Notes under the pieces: model-generated
What the model was told of the DNA's origin: nothing
Database searches by the model: none
The model's input: only the letters and a program-made list of their open reading frames with translations
NCBI GenBank assembly: GCA_938084875.1
Contig: CALKFX010000140.1
Coordinates: forward strand, 1-5,348
Reading direction: 5' to 3'
DNA from: an uncultured Flavobacteriales bacterium
Lineage (GTDB): Bacteria; Bacteroidota; Bacteroidia; Flavobacteriales_D; Parvicellaceae
Length of the DNA: 5,348 bases
Made by a program: the position numbers and the translations under genes
In this document: positions 1 through 5,348 of the stretch, one piece after another
Numbering within the stretch: position 1 is the stretch's first letter
Layout: every line of letters starts with the position of its first letter

Positions 1-2072
1 AATTGCCAACCAGACATTTTATATTATTTATACTAACTTTTTTAACTTTTAATAGTATTGGGCAGAATTTAGAATCTAGATCTACAGATGTCAAAATTGA
101 AAGGTTATTGTTTCTTATCGAACAAATGTACGTAGAGGAGGTAGATGAAAATAAATTACAAAGCGATTTAGTTTTAGGAATGTATAACTATCTAAGACCA
201 ATGGCACTTTACCAACCTGACTCTGTTTTTGAAATGCTAGGTATTACACCATCTGAAAAAACCTCAATAGGTTTTTCAATCAAATTCAAAAATGGAAAAA
301 TTCTTGTTGATAGCGTATTTAAAGGAAGTGGTGCAGATATATCAATGATTAAAAAAAATGATCAAGTTCTAGAAATTAATAACAATAATTTAAAAGAGAT
401 TTACTATTATTCTGAATTCAATGAGGTATTGTGCGGTGATAATAATTCTAAATGTGAAGTTAAATTAGTTAGAGAAAAAGACACCTTAGTGCTTGATGTT
501 ACTAGGAAAAGAATACCAAATTTAAGTATCATACCAATTCCAACAAATAAATCTAATTTAAAAAATACTATCCATAATTATTTTCAAGGAATTAAATTTT
601 TCGATCTCATCTATCCTGATTCTGTTAATAATACCTTAATAACAGAACATGCAATAAGGTATATGCTCGAACAATTAGACCCGCACTCTACATACATTTC
701 TTTAAAAGATATTCACGATATGAATGCACCATTAAAAGGGTCATTTACTGGAGTTGGAATTAGATTTCAAATATTTAAAGATACTATCCTAATTGTCCAA
801 GCTATTCCTGGCGGGCCCTCAGAAAAAGTAGGTCTGATGGCTGGTGATAAAATAATTAAAATTAAAAATGAATTAGTTGCAGGCAATGGAATTAAAAATA
901 AGGGAGTAAGAGATAGACTTCTTGGAGCAAAAGGTACAAAAGTTCAAATTGGGATAGTAAGAGGGAATAATAAAGATATTTTAGATTTTGAAATTACAAG
1001 GGATAAAATTCCAATTTATAGTGTAGATGCTTCTTACATGGTTAATAACAATACTGGATATATTAAACTCAATAATTTTTCTTCAACAAGTATAAATGAA
1101 ATTAAAACTGCTGTATTCAAGTTAAAAAGTAAGGGAATGGAAAATCTTGTTCTAGATTTACAAAACAATGGAGGAGGATATCTAAAGACAGCTGTTGATC
1201 TATCTGATGAAATTTTACCAGGATATAGAAAAATTGTTTCTACTAAGGGGAGGAAATTTCCAGAAAAAACATATGCAGGAAATAAAACAGGGTTACTTGA
1301 AAAAGGAAAGGTTATTGTTTTAGTAAATGAAAGTAGTGCAAGTGCAAGTGAAATTGTAAGTGGTGCAATACAAGACTGGGATAGAGGACTAATTGTGGGA
1401 AGAAGAACATTCGGAAAAGGACTTGTTCAAAAACCAATTCAATTGCCAGACGGAACCCAAGTAAGAATTACAACATCTAAATATTATACACCAAGTGGGA
1501 GATGCATTCAGAAACCTTATAATAAAGGATCTATGGCCTACAGAAAAGAAAAGTATAGTAGATATAAATCCGGAGAATCTTTTAACAAAGACAGCATAAA
1601 AAACAACAAAAACGAAGAATTCTCTACACTTTTAAAAAATAGAATAGTGTATGGCGGGGGTGGTATTGTACCCGATTATTTCGTCCCACTGGACACAACT
1701 GGAACTAGCGATTATTTCAGCAAACTTATTAGAAAAGGAATATTTAATCAATTTGCATTGTATTGGGTAAATAAAAATAGAGTTTCACTGGAGAAAAAAT
1801 ATACAAATTTTGAAAAGTATAAGAAGGATTTTAACAGCAAAACTATAACTAATGAATTAATAAATTTTGCAAAAAAAGAAGGAGTAGAATTTGACAAGCT
1901 CCAATTTGAAGAATCTAAAAAAACCATTGAGATTAGACTTAAAGCAAATATTGCTCAAGATTTATTTGATTACAAAAGATTTTATGAAATAATCAATGAA
2001 TTAAATGCTCCATTACAAAAATCTCTTGAAATTTTGAAAGATGACAAAGGGTTTATTAATTTAGCAAATTAA
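1..2072 (+). CDS. S41 family C-terminal processing protease (CtpA/Prc type), 5' end just outside the window
   Basis: Secreted serine protease of family S41, which trims or degrades envelope proteins from their C-termini using a Ser-Lys dyad. Numbering counts the TTG at position 3 as residue 1. Residues 6-20 form a hydrophobic signal peptide core (FILFILTFLTF). A first helical-plus-PDZ-like module spans about 36-172 and a second about 195-337. The protease core follows at about 338-510, with LDLQNNGGGYL (384-394), nucleophile Ser447 in NESSASASE, Lys472 in FGKG and Gln476. The 25-residue Ser-Lys spacing matches Prc and CtpB, so the enzyme should be active. GGGGIVPD (551-558) and a lysine-rich C-terminal extension of about 110 residues follow. 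The TTG is probably not the true start: the frame is open to the left edge, so a few N-terminal residues are likely missing. It is the first visible gene of a three-gene unit. The natural substrate cannot be told from sequence. Confidence 0.95.
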   Translation, partial: LPTRHFILFILTFLTFNSIGQNLESRSTDVKIERLLFLIEQMYVEEVDENKLQSDLVLGMYNYLRPMALYQPDSVFEMLGITPSEKTSIGFSIKFKNGKILVDSVFKGSGADISMIKKNDQVLEINNNNLKEIYYYSEFNEVLCGDNNSKCEVKLVREKDTLVLDVTRKRIPNLSIIPIPTNKSNLKNTIHNYFQGIKFFDLIYPDSVNNTLITEHAIRYMLEQLDPHSTYISLKDIHDMNAPLKGSFTGVGIRFQIFKDTILIVQAIPGGPSEKVGLMAGDKIIKIKNELVAGNGIKNKGVRDRLLGAKGTKVQIGIVRGNNKDILDFEITRDKIPIYSVDASYMVNNNTGYIKLNNFSSTSINEIKTAVFKLKSKGMENLVLDLQNNGGGYLKTAVDLSDEILPGYRKIVSTKGRKFPEKTYAGNKTGLLEKGKVIVLVNESSASASEIVSGAIQDWDRGLIVGRRTFGKGLVQKPIQLPDGTQVRITTSKYYTPSGRCIQKPYNKGSMAYRKEKYSRYKSGESFNKDSIKNNKNEEFSTLLKNRIVYGGGGIVPDYFVPLDTTGTSDYFSKLIRKGIFNQFALYWVNKNRVSLEKKYTNFEKYKKDFNSKTITNELINFAKKEGVEFDKLQFEESKKTIEIRLKANIAQDLFDYKRFYEIINELNAPLQKSLEILKDDKGFINLAN
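108..1013 (+). repeat. Protein-level tandem duplication of the helical + PDZ module inside the S41 protease
   Basis: Two successive segments of the protease, residues about 36-172 and 195-337, share the same order of elements. Each has a short helical segment with a Tyr-acidic motif (YVEEVDENKL; YPDSVNNTLI), then a PDZ-like entry strand (SIGFSIKF; GVGIRFQI). Each then has the PDZ core (GSGADISMIKKNDQVLEIN; GGPSEKVGLMAGDKIIKIK) and ends in a closing strand (LVREKDTLVLDVTRKRIP; IVRGNNKDILDFEITRDKIP). Copy 2 looks like the canonical CtpA module with LDPHSTYIS. Copy 1 is diverged: the AGD turn is replaced by KND and the LDPHS motif is lost. This is by-eye alignment; there is no obvious nucleotide repeat left, so the duplication would be old. 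Confidence 0.6.
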
Positions 2073-2081
2073 AATTTAGTT

Positions 2082-2633
2082 ATGAAAGACAAGTCAAATA
2101 TAGCAATTGCAATTTCTTTATGTGCATTTTTTATTTCTCTCTATAGTCTAAATTCAACAACTGATAAAGAGGATATTTTCACTAAATCACCAAATAAAAC
2201 ATACATATCTCCTGACCCTGAAGCCAAAAGAAATATAGATAATGTAGAAAAAAACATGCGAGAAAATCCATTTACTCCGACAATGGATGGCTCTTCAAAA
2301 TTACCTAAAACAGCAATTAAATTCGCAACCGATCTTCACGAATTTGGAAATGTAGACGTTAATTCTGAGAATAAATACTCATTTACTTTTAAAAATTCTG
2401 GAAATGAACCTCTTAAAATCTCAAATGCGAAAGGATCATGTGGATGCACTGTCCCTAACTGGCCAAAAGAACCAATTCTTCCTGGAGAAAGTAGTAAAAT
2501 TGATGTTGTTTTTAGACCATCTAAAGGTCAAGCCGGTAGCAAGCAAACCAAAACTGTTACGGTTTCTGCAAACACATCCCCTGAAAATACAATTCTAAAA
2601 ATAACTGCTTTTGTTAATAAAACAGCTGAATAG
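2082..2633 (+). CDS. Membrane-anchored DUF1573 domain protein
   Basis: A 183-residue protein. Residues 7-24 form one hydrophobic segment after a short charged N-terminus, which is either a signal anchor or an uncleaved-looking signal peptide. ISLC at 11-14 is not a proper lipobox because Leu sits at the -1 position. A polar linker with scattered prolines (about 25-78) leads into a DUF1573 domain (about 79-178), an Ig-like beta-sandwich related to the ASPM/SPD-2/Hydin group. Its hallmarks are DLHEFGNV (84-91), FTFKNSGNEPLKI (101-113), the GSCGCTVP motif (118-125), ILPGESSKIDVVFRP (132-146) and a final beta strand ILKITAFV. The family is abundant in Bacteroidota but its biochemical role is not established; it most likely acts outside the cytoplasm. 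The ATG lies 9 bases after the protease stop, with no Shine-Dalgarno but an A/T-rich leader, as is usual in this phylum. Close spacing implies co-transcription with the protease. Confidence 0.9.
   Translation: MKDKSNIAIAISLCAFFISLYSLNSTTDKEDIFTKSPNKTYISPDPEAKRNIDNVEKNMRENPFTPTMDGSSKLPKTAIKFATDLHEFGNVDVNSENKYSFTFKNSGNEPLKISNAKGSCGCTVPNWPKEPILPGESSKIDVVFRPSKGQAGSKQTKTVTVSANTSPENTILKITAFVNKTAE
2611..2633 (+). other. 23-base overlap of DUF1573 stop and DUF3108 TTG start
   Basis: The end of the DUF1573 frame (TAG 2631-2633) overlaps the preferred TTG start of the DUF3108 frame in a different phase. No purine-rich ribosome binding site is visible upstream of 2611. Ribosomes finishing the first gene could restart here, which would couple production of the two envelope proteins. 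The coupling is inferred from layout only; use of CTG 2626 would leave a shorter overlap of 8 bases. Confidence 0.55.
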
Positions 2634-3432
2634 TTTAATTAAATTTTTATTTGTCTTATTAGTCTTTGATTTACCGGCCCAAACAAACTGCATTTCCAAC
2701 AATCTTCCATTCATTGCTGGTGAAGAAGTTATATATGATATTGAATATTTAATGAGCAAAACATGGGTTTCTGCTGGGAAAGTAAGGTTCAAAGTAGAAG
2801 ATTCAACATATAAAAATCAACCATGTCTATATTTAGAAGGAAAAGGAAGGACCTTGAAAAACTATGACTGGTTTTTTAAAGTTAGGGATAAATATGCATC
2901 CTTTATTTCAAAAAAAACTTTATTGCCCCTTCACTTTACAAGAAGAGTGAGAGAAGGTGATTTCAAGCTAGATTATGAGTATGATTTTGACTATGATAGA
3001 AATCTAGCTTATATTTCAGATTACAAGAATAAAGAATATATTCAAGACACTTTAGATATAATAAATTGCAGTTTTGACATTATGAGCTCTGTTTATTTTT
3101 CTAGAGCCATAAACTTTACTACATACCAAAAAAACGATACTATCCCTTTAAATATAGTATTAGACAAACATGTATACGAAAACATAAATATTATTTACAA
3201 AGGGAAGAATAAGATAACTAATCAGAATAAAAAAACTATTGATTGCATCCACTTTCAAATTAACCTAATTGAAGGAACTATATTCAAAGCCAATGAGACT
3301 ATGGATGTTTTTGTGAGTGACGATGCCAATAGAATCCCAATTTATGTAGAAGCTGAGATACTTGTGGGTTCTATTCGAGTCTACTCTAAAAATATAAAAG
3401 GAACCAAAGTGCCAATGACTTACTCATACTAA
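2611..3432 (+). CDS. Secreted DUF3108 family protein, TTG start overlapping the DUF1573 gene
   Basis: A 273-residue protein matching the DUF3108 family, predicted beta-rich envelope proteins of unknown function. A signal peptide is visible: Lys4 and Lys11, hydrophobic FLFVLLVF (12-19), and a likely cleavage near LPAQT (21-25). The DUF3108 hallmarks are FIAGEEVIYDIEYL (34-47), the SAGKVRFKVED strand (54-64), YDWFFKVRDKYASFIS (85-100), LPLHFTRRVREGDFKLDYEY (105-124), SFDIMSSVYFSRAINF (154-169) and the closing DDANRIPIYVEAEILVGSIR (237-256). The frame opens at 2605 and has no ATG or GTG before 2752. An ATG start at 2752 would delete the signal peptide and the first family motif, so TTG 2611 (or CTG 2626) is preferred. 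This overlaps the preceding gene by 23 bases and suggests translational coupling. The domain assignment is firm; the exact start is not. Confidence 0.87.
   Translation: MLIKQLNSLIKFLFVLLVFDLPAQTNCISNNLPFIAGEEVIYDIEYLMSKTWVSAGKVRFKVEDSTYKNQPCLYLEGKGRTLKNYDWFFKVRDKYASFISKKTLLPLHFTRRVREGDFKLDYEYDFDYDRNLAYISDYKNKEYIQDTLDIINCSFDIMSSVYFSRAINFTTYQKNDTIPLNIVLDKHVYENINIIYKGKNKITNQNKKTIDCIHFQINLIEGTIFKANETMDVFVSDDANRIPIYVEAEILVGSIRVYSKNIKGTKVPMTYSY
3429..3432. other. Convergent stop-codon overlap (TAA on plus, TAG on minus)
   Basis: The DUF3108 gene ends with TAA at 3430-3432, while the proline dehydrogenase gene ends with TAG read from 3431 to 3429 on the minus strand. The two transcription units therefore meet with a 4-base overlap and no intergenic space. 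Any terminator for one unit must lie inside the coding sequence of the other; no strong GC-rich hairpin with a T-run is visible around the junction. Confidence 0.95.
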
Positions 3433-4592
3433 TTCCTTCTTTCTACTTCAATTTTAATTAAGGAAAGTTCTCTACTTGTTTGTCCGGATACTGAAGTATT
3501 CTCCTTAGCTCTTCTTATAAGGTAAGGAATAACCTCTTTTACAGGGCCATAGGGAACATATTTAGCAACATTGTACCCTTCTTTTGAAAGATTAAAGCTT
3601 ATATGGTCACTCATACCAAGAAGTTGGGCAAACCAAATTCTTGAGTCGTTGTTTTTTAAAGCCTTTTTTTTCATGAGATTAGTTAAATGTAAAACACTTT
3701 TTTCGTTGTGGGTCCCTACACAAAGACTTACAGTCTTAATATTTTCAATACAAAACTCTACAGCCTTAGTAAAGTCATTGTCGGTTGCTTGTTTGTCTTT
3801 TTGAATTGGGTCCGGATAGTTCTTTTTACTTGCTTGCTCTCGTTCTTTTTCCATATAGGCACCACGAACCAATTTTAGGCCTAGATTCTTGCCATTTGAA
3901 TTACATCTTAAAATTAAATCTTTCATATATTGGAGTCGGTCGTGTCGGTAAAGCTGTATAGTATTATACACAATAGGAAATTCATTATTGTATTTAAAAA
4001 TCATACTTTCTACCACTTTATCAATATAATCTTGGTACCAACTGTCTTCGGCATCTATAAAAACAGGAACTCTATTTTCAAATGCAACTTTACAAATCTC
4101 ATCCACTCTATTAGTAACCAAATTTAATTCTACGAGCTCTTTGTCTTCTAGATTTTTAAAATCTAGACTTGCTTTTTCAATTAAGGATGATTTGCCTAGA
4201 CCAGTAATTTTAAAAACTGTAAATGGGATTTTGCTGTTCTTTGATGAAAAAAGAATAGTTTGAATAATTTCTTCTTTTGTTTTTTCAAAATCAGACTCGT
4301 TTTCTTTTCCCTCCACTGAATAGTCTAAAATAGTACCTATTCCAAATTCATAAAGTTCATTAATTTTCTTCGAACAATCTTGAATATTCTCTCCTCCACA
4401 AAATTGATTAAAAATGGTCATTTTTATAAGTTTCTTAATGGGTATTCTTAAAAAGAATGAAATTTTTAATAATAAACTTCCAATTTTAACTAAATAAGAA
4501 TGTTGGAGGATTGAAAAAAGATAATATGATTTTCTTAGCTCCCAGTTGGACTTATGTGCAAATACAGCTTTAGTATCATCAAAATTTATCAT
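3429..4592 (-). CDS. prodh: Proline dehydrogenase, monofunctional (PRODH)
   Basis: FAD-dependent enzyme that oxidises L-proline to pyrroline-5-carboxylate and passes electrons to the respiratory quinone pool, the first step of proline catabolism. The 387 residues fit the single-domain Bacteroidota type, with no fused aldehyde dehydrogenase as in bifunctional PutA. The TIM-barrel signatures are FCGGENIQDC (64-73), GIGTILDYSVEGKE (84-97), FTVFKITGL (124-132), VPVFIDAEDSW (175-185), KLVRGAYMEKER (240-251), CVGTHNE (291-297) and GMSDHISFNL (326-335). The substrate-binding block is YVPYGPVKEV followed by YLIRRAKEN; Tyr345 and Arg360/Arg361 align with Y540 and R555/R556 of E. coli PutA with identical spacing. 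All key residues are present, so it should be active. The N-terminus MINFDDTKAVFAHKSN matches the family start, supporting this ATG. It overlaps the upstream glycosyltransferase stop by 4 bases. No pyrroline-5-carboxylate dehydrogenase gene is in the window. Confidence 0.97.
   Translation of the reverse strand: MINFDDTKAVFAHKSNWELRKSYYLFSILQHSYLVKIGSLLLKISFFLRIPIKKLIKMTIFNQFCGGENIQDCSKKINELYEFGIGTILDYSVEGKENESDFEKTKEEIIQTILFSSKNSKIPFTVFKITGLGKSSLIEKASLDFKNLEDKELVELNLVTNRVDEICKVAFENRVPVFIDAEDSWYQDYIDKVVESMIFKYNNEFPIVYNTIQLYRHDRLQYMKDLILRCNSNGKNLGLKLVRGAYMEKEREQASKKNYPDPIQKDKQATDNDFTKAVEFCIENIKTVSLCVGTHNEKSVLHLTNLMKKKALKNNDSRIWFAQLLGMSDHISFNLSKEGYNVAKYVPYGPVKEVIPYLIRRAKENTSVSGQTSRELSLIKIEVERRN
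4589..4592 (-). other. ATGA stop/start overlap coupling glycosyltransferase and proline dehydrogenase
   Basis: On the minus strand the four bases ATGA hold both the ATG of proline dehydrogenase (4592-4590) and the TGA stop of the glycosyltransferase (4591-4589). This is the classic arrangement for translational coupling by re-initiation. No clear Shine-Dalgarno sequence precedes the ATG; the upstream stretch is only A-rich, which is normal for Bacteroidota. Confidence 0.9.
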
Positions 4593-5348
4593 AACAGCTT
4601 TTTATTCTCTGCCATATCATTTAAAATTTTTGATAGGTTTTTTGTAAGGTTTCTTCTTGAATAATTTAAATAATTATTATTTTCAAATATAAATTCATTT
4701 GTCATATAAGTTTCTATAAAATCATATATACCATTTTCATCTGAATAATCAAATGTTTTTCCCGCTCTGCATTCCTTAATAATTTTAGCAGCATCGCCAT
4801 CGGTTGGACCAATACATAAAATTGGCTTTCTAGCTCCTAAATATTCGAAAAGTTTTCCAGTTAAAATTCCTTTATTATTAGGTATTTTAGGAATAACTAA
4901 AAGGAGCATATCACTAGCTAGTAAAAGATTAATGGATTCTTTGTGTTTCACATGATTATTAAAACTAGCAATTTCATTAAGTAAATGCTTGGTTGGTTCG
5001 TCAGCTTTACCAGTAAACTCAAGATTAATATGGAGATTGGAAATTGACTTTTTAATGGATTCTAAAGGATAATCCTTGGTAATAGTTCCAACATAGGAAA
5101 GTAAAAATTTACTGTTTTTATTTTTTGATGAGACTAAAAAATCATCCTCGTCAAATCCGTTCGGAATTACATGAATTTTGGATTCTTGAACTATATTAGA
5201 TTTATTAATTAATAGATGTTTGATAGAATCACTAACTACAACTACTTTATCGGATTTTTCAATGACTCTTTTTTCGTAATTTAAATCTTTTCGCTTTGCC
5301 CATTTTGTATGAAGCATGGATTTATAATAATATATATCTGTCCAAGGA
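4589..5348 (-). CDS. GT4-like glycosyltransferase, C-terminal part (5' end cut by window edge)
   Basis: C-terminal portion of a GT-B fold glycosyltransferase, resembling family GT4, which transfers a sugar from a nucleotide-sugar donor to a surface glycan or lipid acceptor. An ATG exists at 5317, but the frame stays open to the edge and the residues before it, PWTDIYYYKS, read straight into LHTKWAKRKDLNYEKRVIEK. This resembles the usual Bacteroidota GT4 text around a DPWTD motif, so the ATG is internal and about the first 150-200 residues are missing. Visible parts, numbered from that ATG, are the domain linker DKVVVVSDSIKHLL (23-36), KIHVIPNGFDEDDF (47-60), the start of the C-terminal Rossmann domain (FLLSYVGTITKDYP, 71-84), a donor-site stretch KGILTGKLFEYLGARKPIL (149-167) and GDAAKIIKECRAG (174-186). 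The donor and acceptor cannot be predicted. It is co-directional with, and overlaps, proline dehydrogenase. Confidence 0.9.
   Translation of the reverse strand, partial: PWTDIYYYKSMLHTKWAKRKDLNYEKRVIEKSDKVVVVSDSIKHLLINKSNIVQESKIHVIPNGFDEDDFLVSSKNKNSKFLLSYVGTITKDYPLESIKKSISNLHINLEFTGKADEPTKHLLNEIASFNNHVKHKESINLLLASDMLLLVIPKIPNNKGILTGKLFEYLGARKPILCIGPTDGDAAKIIKECRAGKTFDYSDENGIYDFIETYMTNEFIFENNNYLNYSRRNLTKNLSKILNDMAENKKLL

Noticed and set aside
2112..2125. Cysteine at residue 14 of the DUF1573 protein as a lipoprotein attachment site
   Set aside because: The preceding residues ISL do not fit a lipobox, which needs Gly, Ala or Ser just before the cysteine, and the hydrophobic stretch continues past it.
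2404..2598. 64-codon open frame inside the DUF1573 gene
   Set aside because: Lies in another phase of the conserved DUF1573 domain, whose reading frame carries all family motifs.
2595..2792. 65-codon open frame on the minus strand across the DUF1573/DUF3108 junction
   Set aside because: Antisense to two well-supported genes, no recognisable domain, and composition as expected for a shadow frame.
3433..3465. Inverted repeat TTCCTT / AAGGAA just past the DUF3108 stop as a possible terminator
   Set aside because: Only 6 paired bases, AT-rich, a loop of about 20 bases and no following T-run; it also lies in the conserved C-terminal coding sequence of proline dehydrogenase.
3664..3671. Run of 8 T (8 A on the coding strand) in proline dehydrogenase, and a similar A8 run at 351-358 in the protease, as possible slippage sites
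   Set aside because: Both encode lysines in intact conserved frames; runs of this length are ordinary at this base composition.
3571..4127. Two plus-strand open frames (3571-3804 and 3930-4127) opposite proline dehydrogenase
   Set aside because: Both are antisense to the best-conserved parts of the enzyme and show no domain features.
4684..4691. TATATTTG on the minus strand, resembling the Bacteroidota -7 box TAnnTTTG, upstream of proline dehydrogenase
   Set aside because: No matching -33 TTTG-type box at the right distance, and such matches are expected by chance in AT-rich coding sequence.

Overview
The window comes from a low-GC (roughly 30% by eye), densely packed Bacteroidota genome, most likely Flavobacteriia. 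The evidence is the proline dehydrogenase of the short single-domain Bacteroidota type, the GGGGIVPD-containing S41 protease, the DUF1573 and DUF3108 families that are common in this phylum, and the absence of clear Shine-Dalgarno sequences. No rRNA, tRNA, mobile element, CRISPR array or long repeat was found. Assignment below class level is not possible from the sequence alone.

Plus strand, 1-3432: three tightly packed genes encode exported or envelope proteins. They are an S41 C-terminal processing protease (start just outside the left edge), a membrane-anchored DUF1573 protein, and a secreted DUF3108 protein. The gap between the first two is 9 bases; the second and third overlap by 23 bases if the third starts at a TTG. 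This looks like a single transcription unit dealing with the periplasm, but its function as a set is inferred, not known.

Minus strand, 3429-5348: a GT4-type glycosyltransferase, cut by the right edge, is followed through an ATGA stop/start overlap by a complete proline dehydrogenase. The two are probably co-transcribed and translationally coupled. They have no obvious shared pathway.

The two units converge tail-to-tail with their stop codons overlapping by 4 bases, so no space is left for a conventional intergenic terminator. The only non-coding bases between annotated genes are 2073-2081. The most interesting feature is an apparent tandem duplication of the helical-plus-PDZ module in the N-terminal half of the S41 protease, with the first copy diverged. 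I see no convincing undescribed defence or mobile system here.
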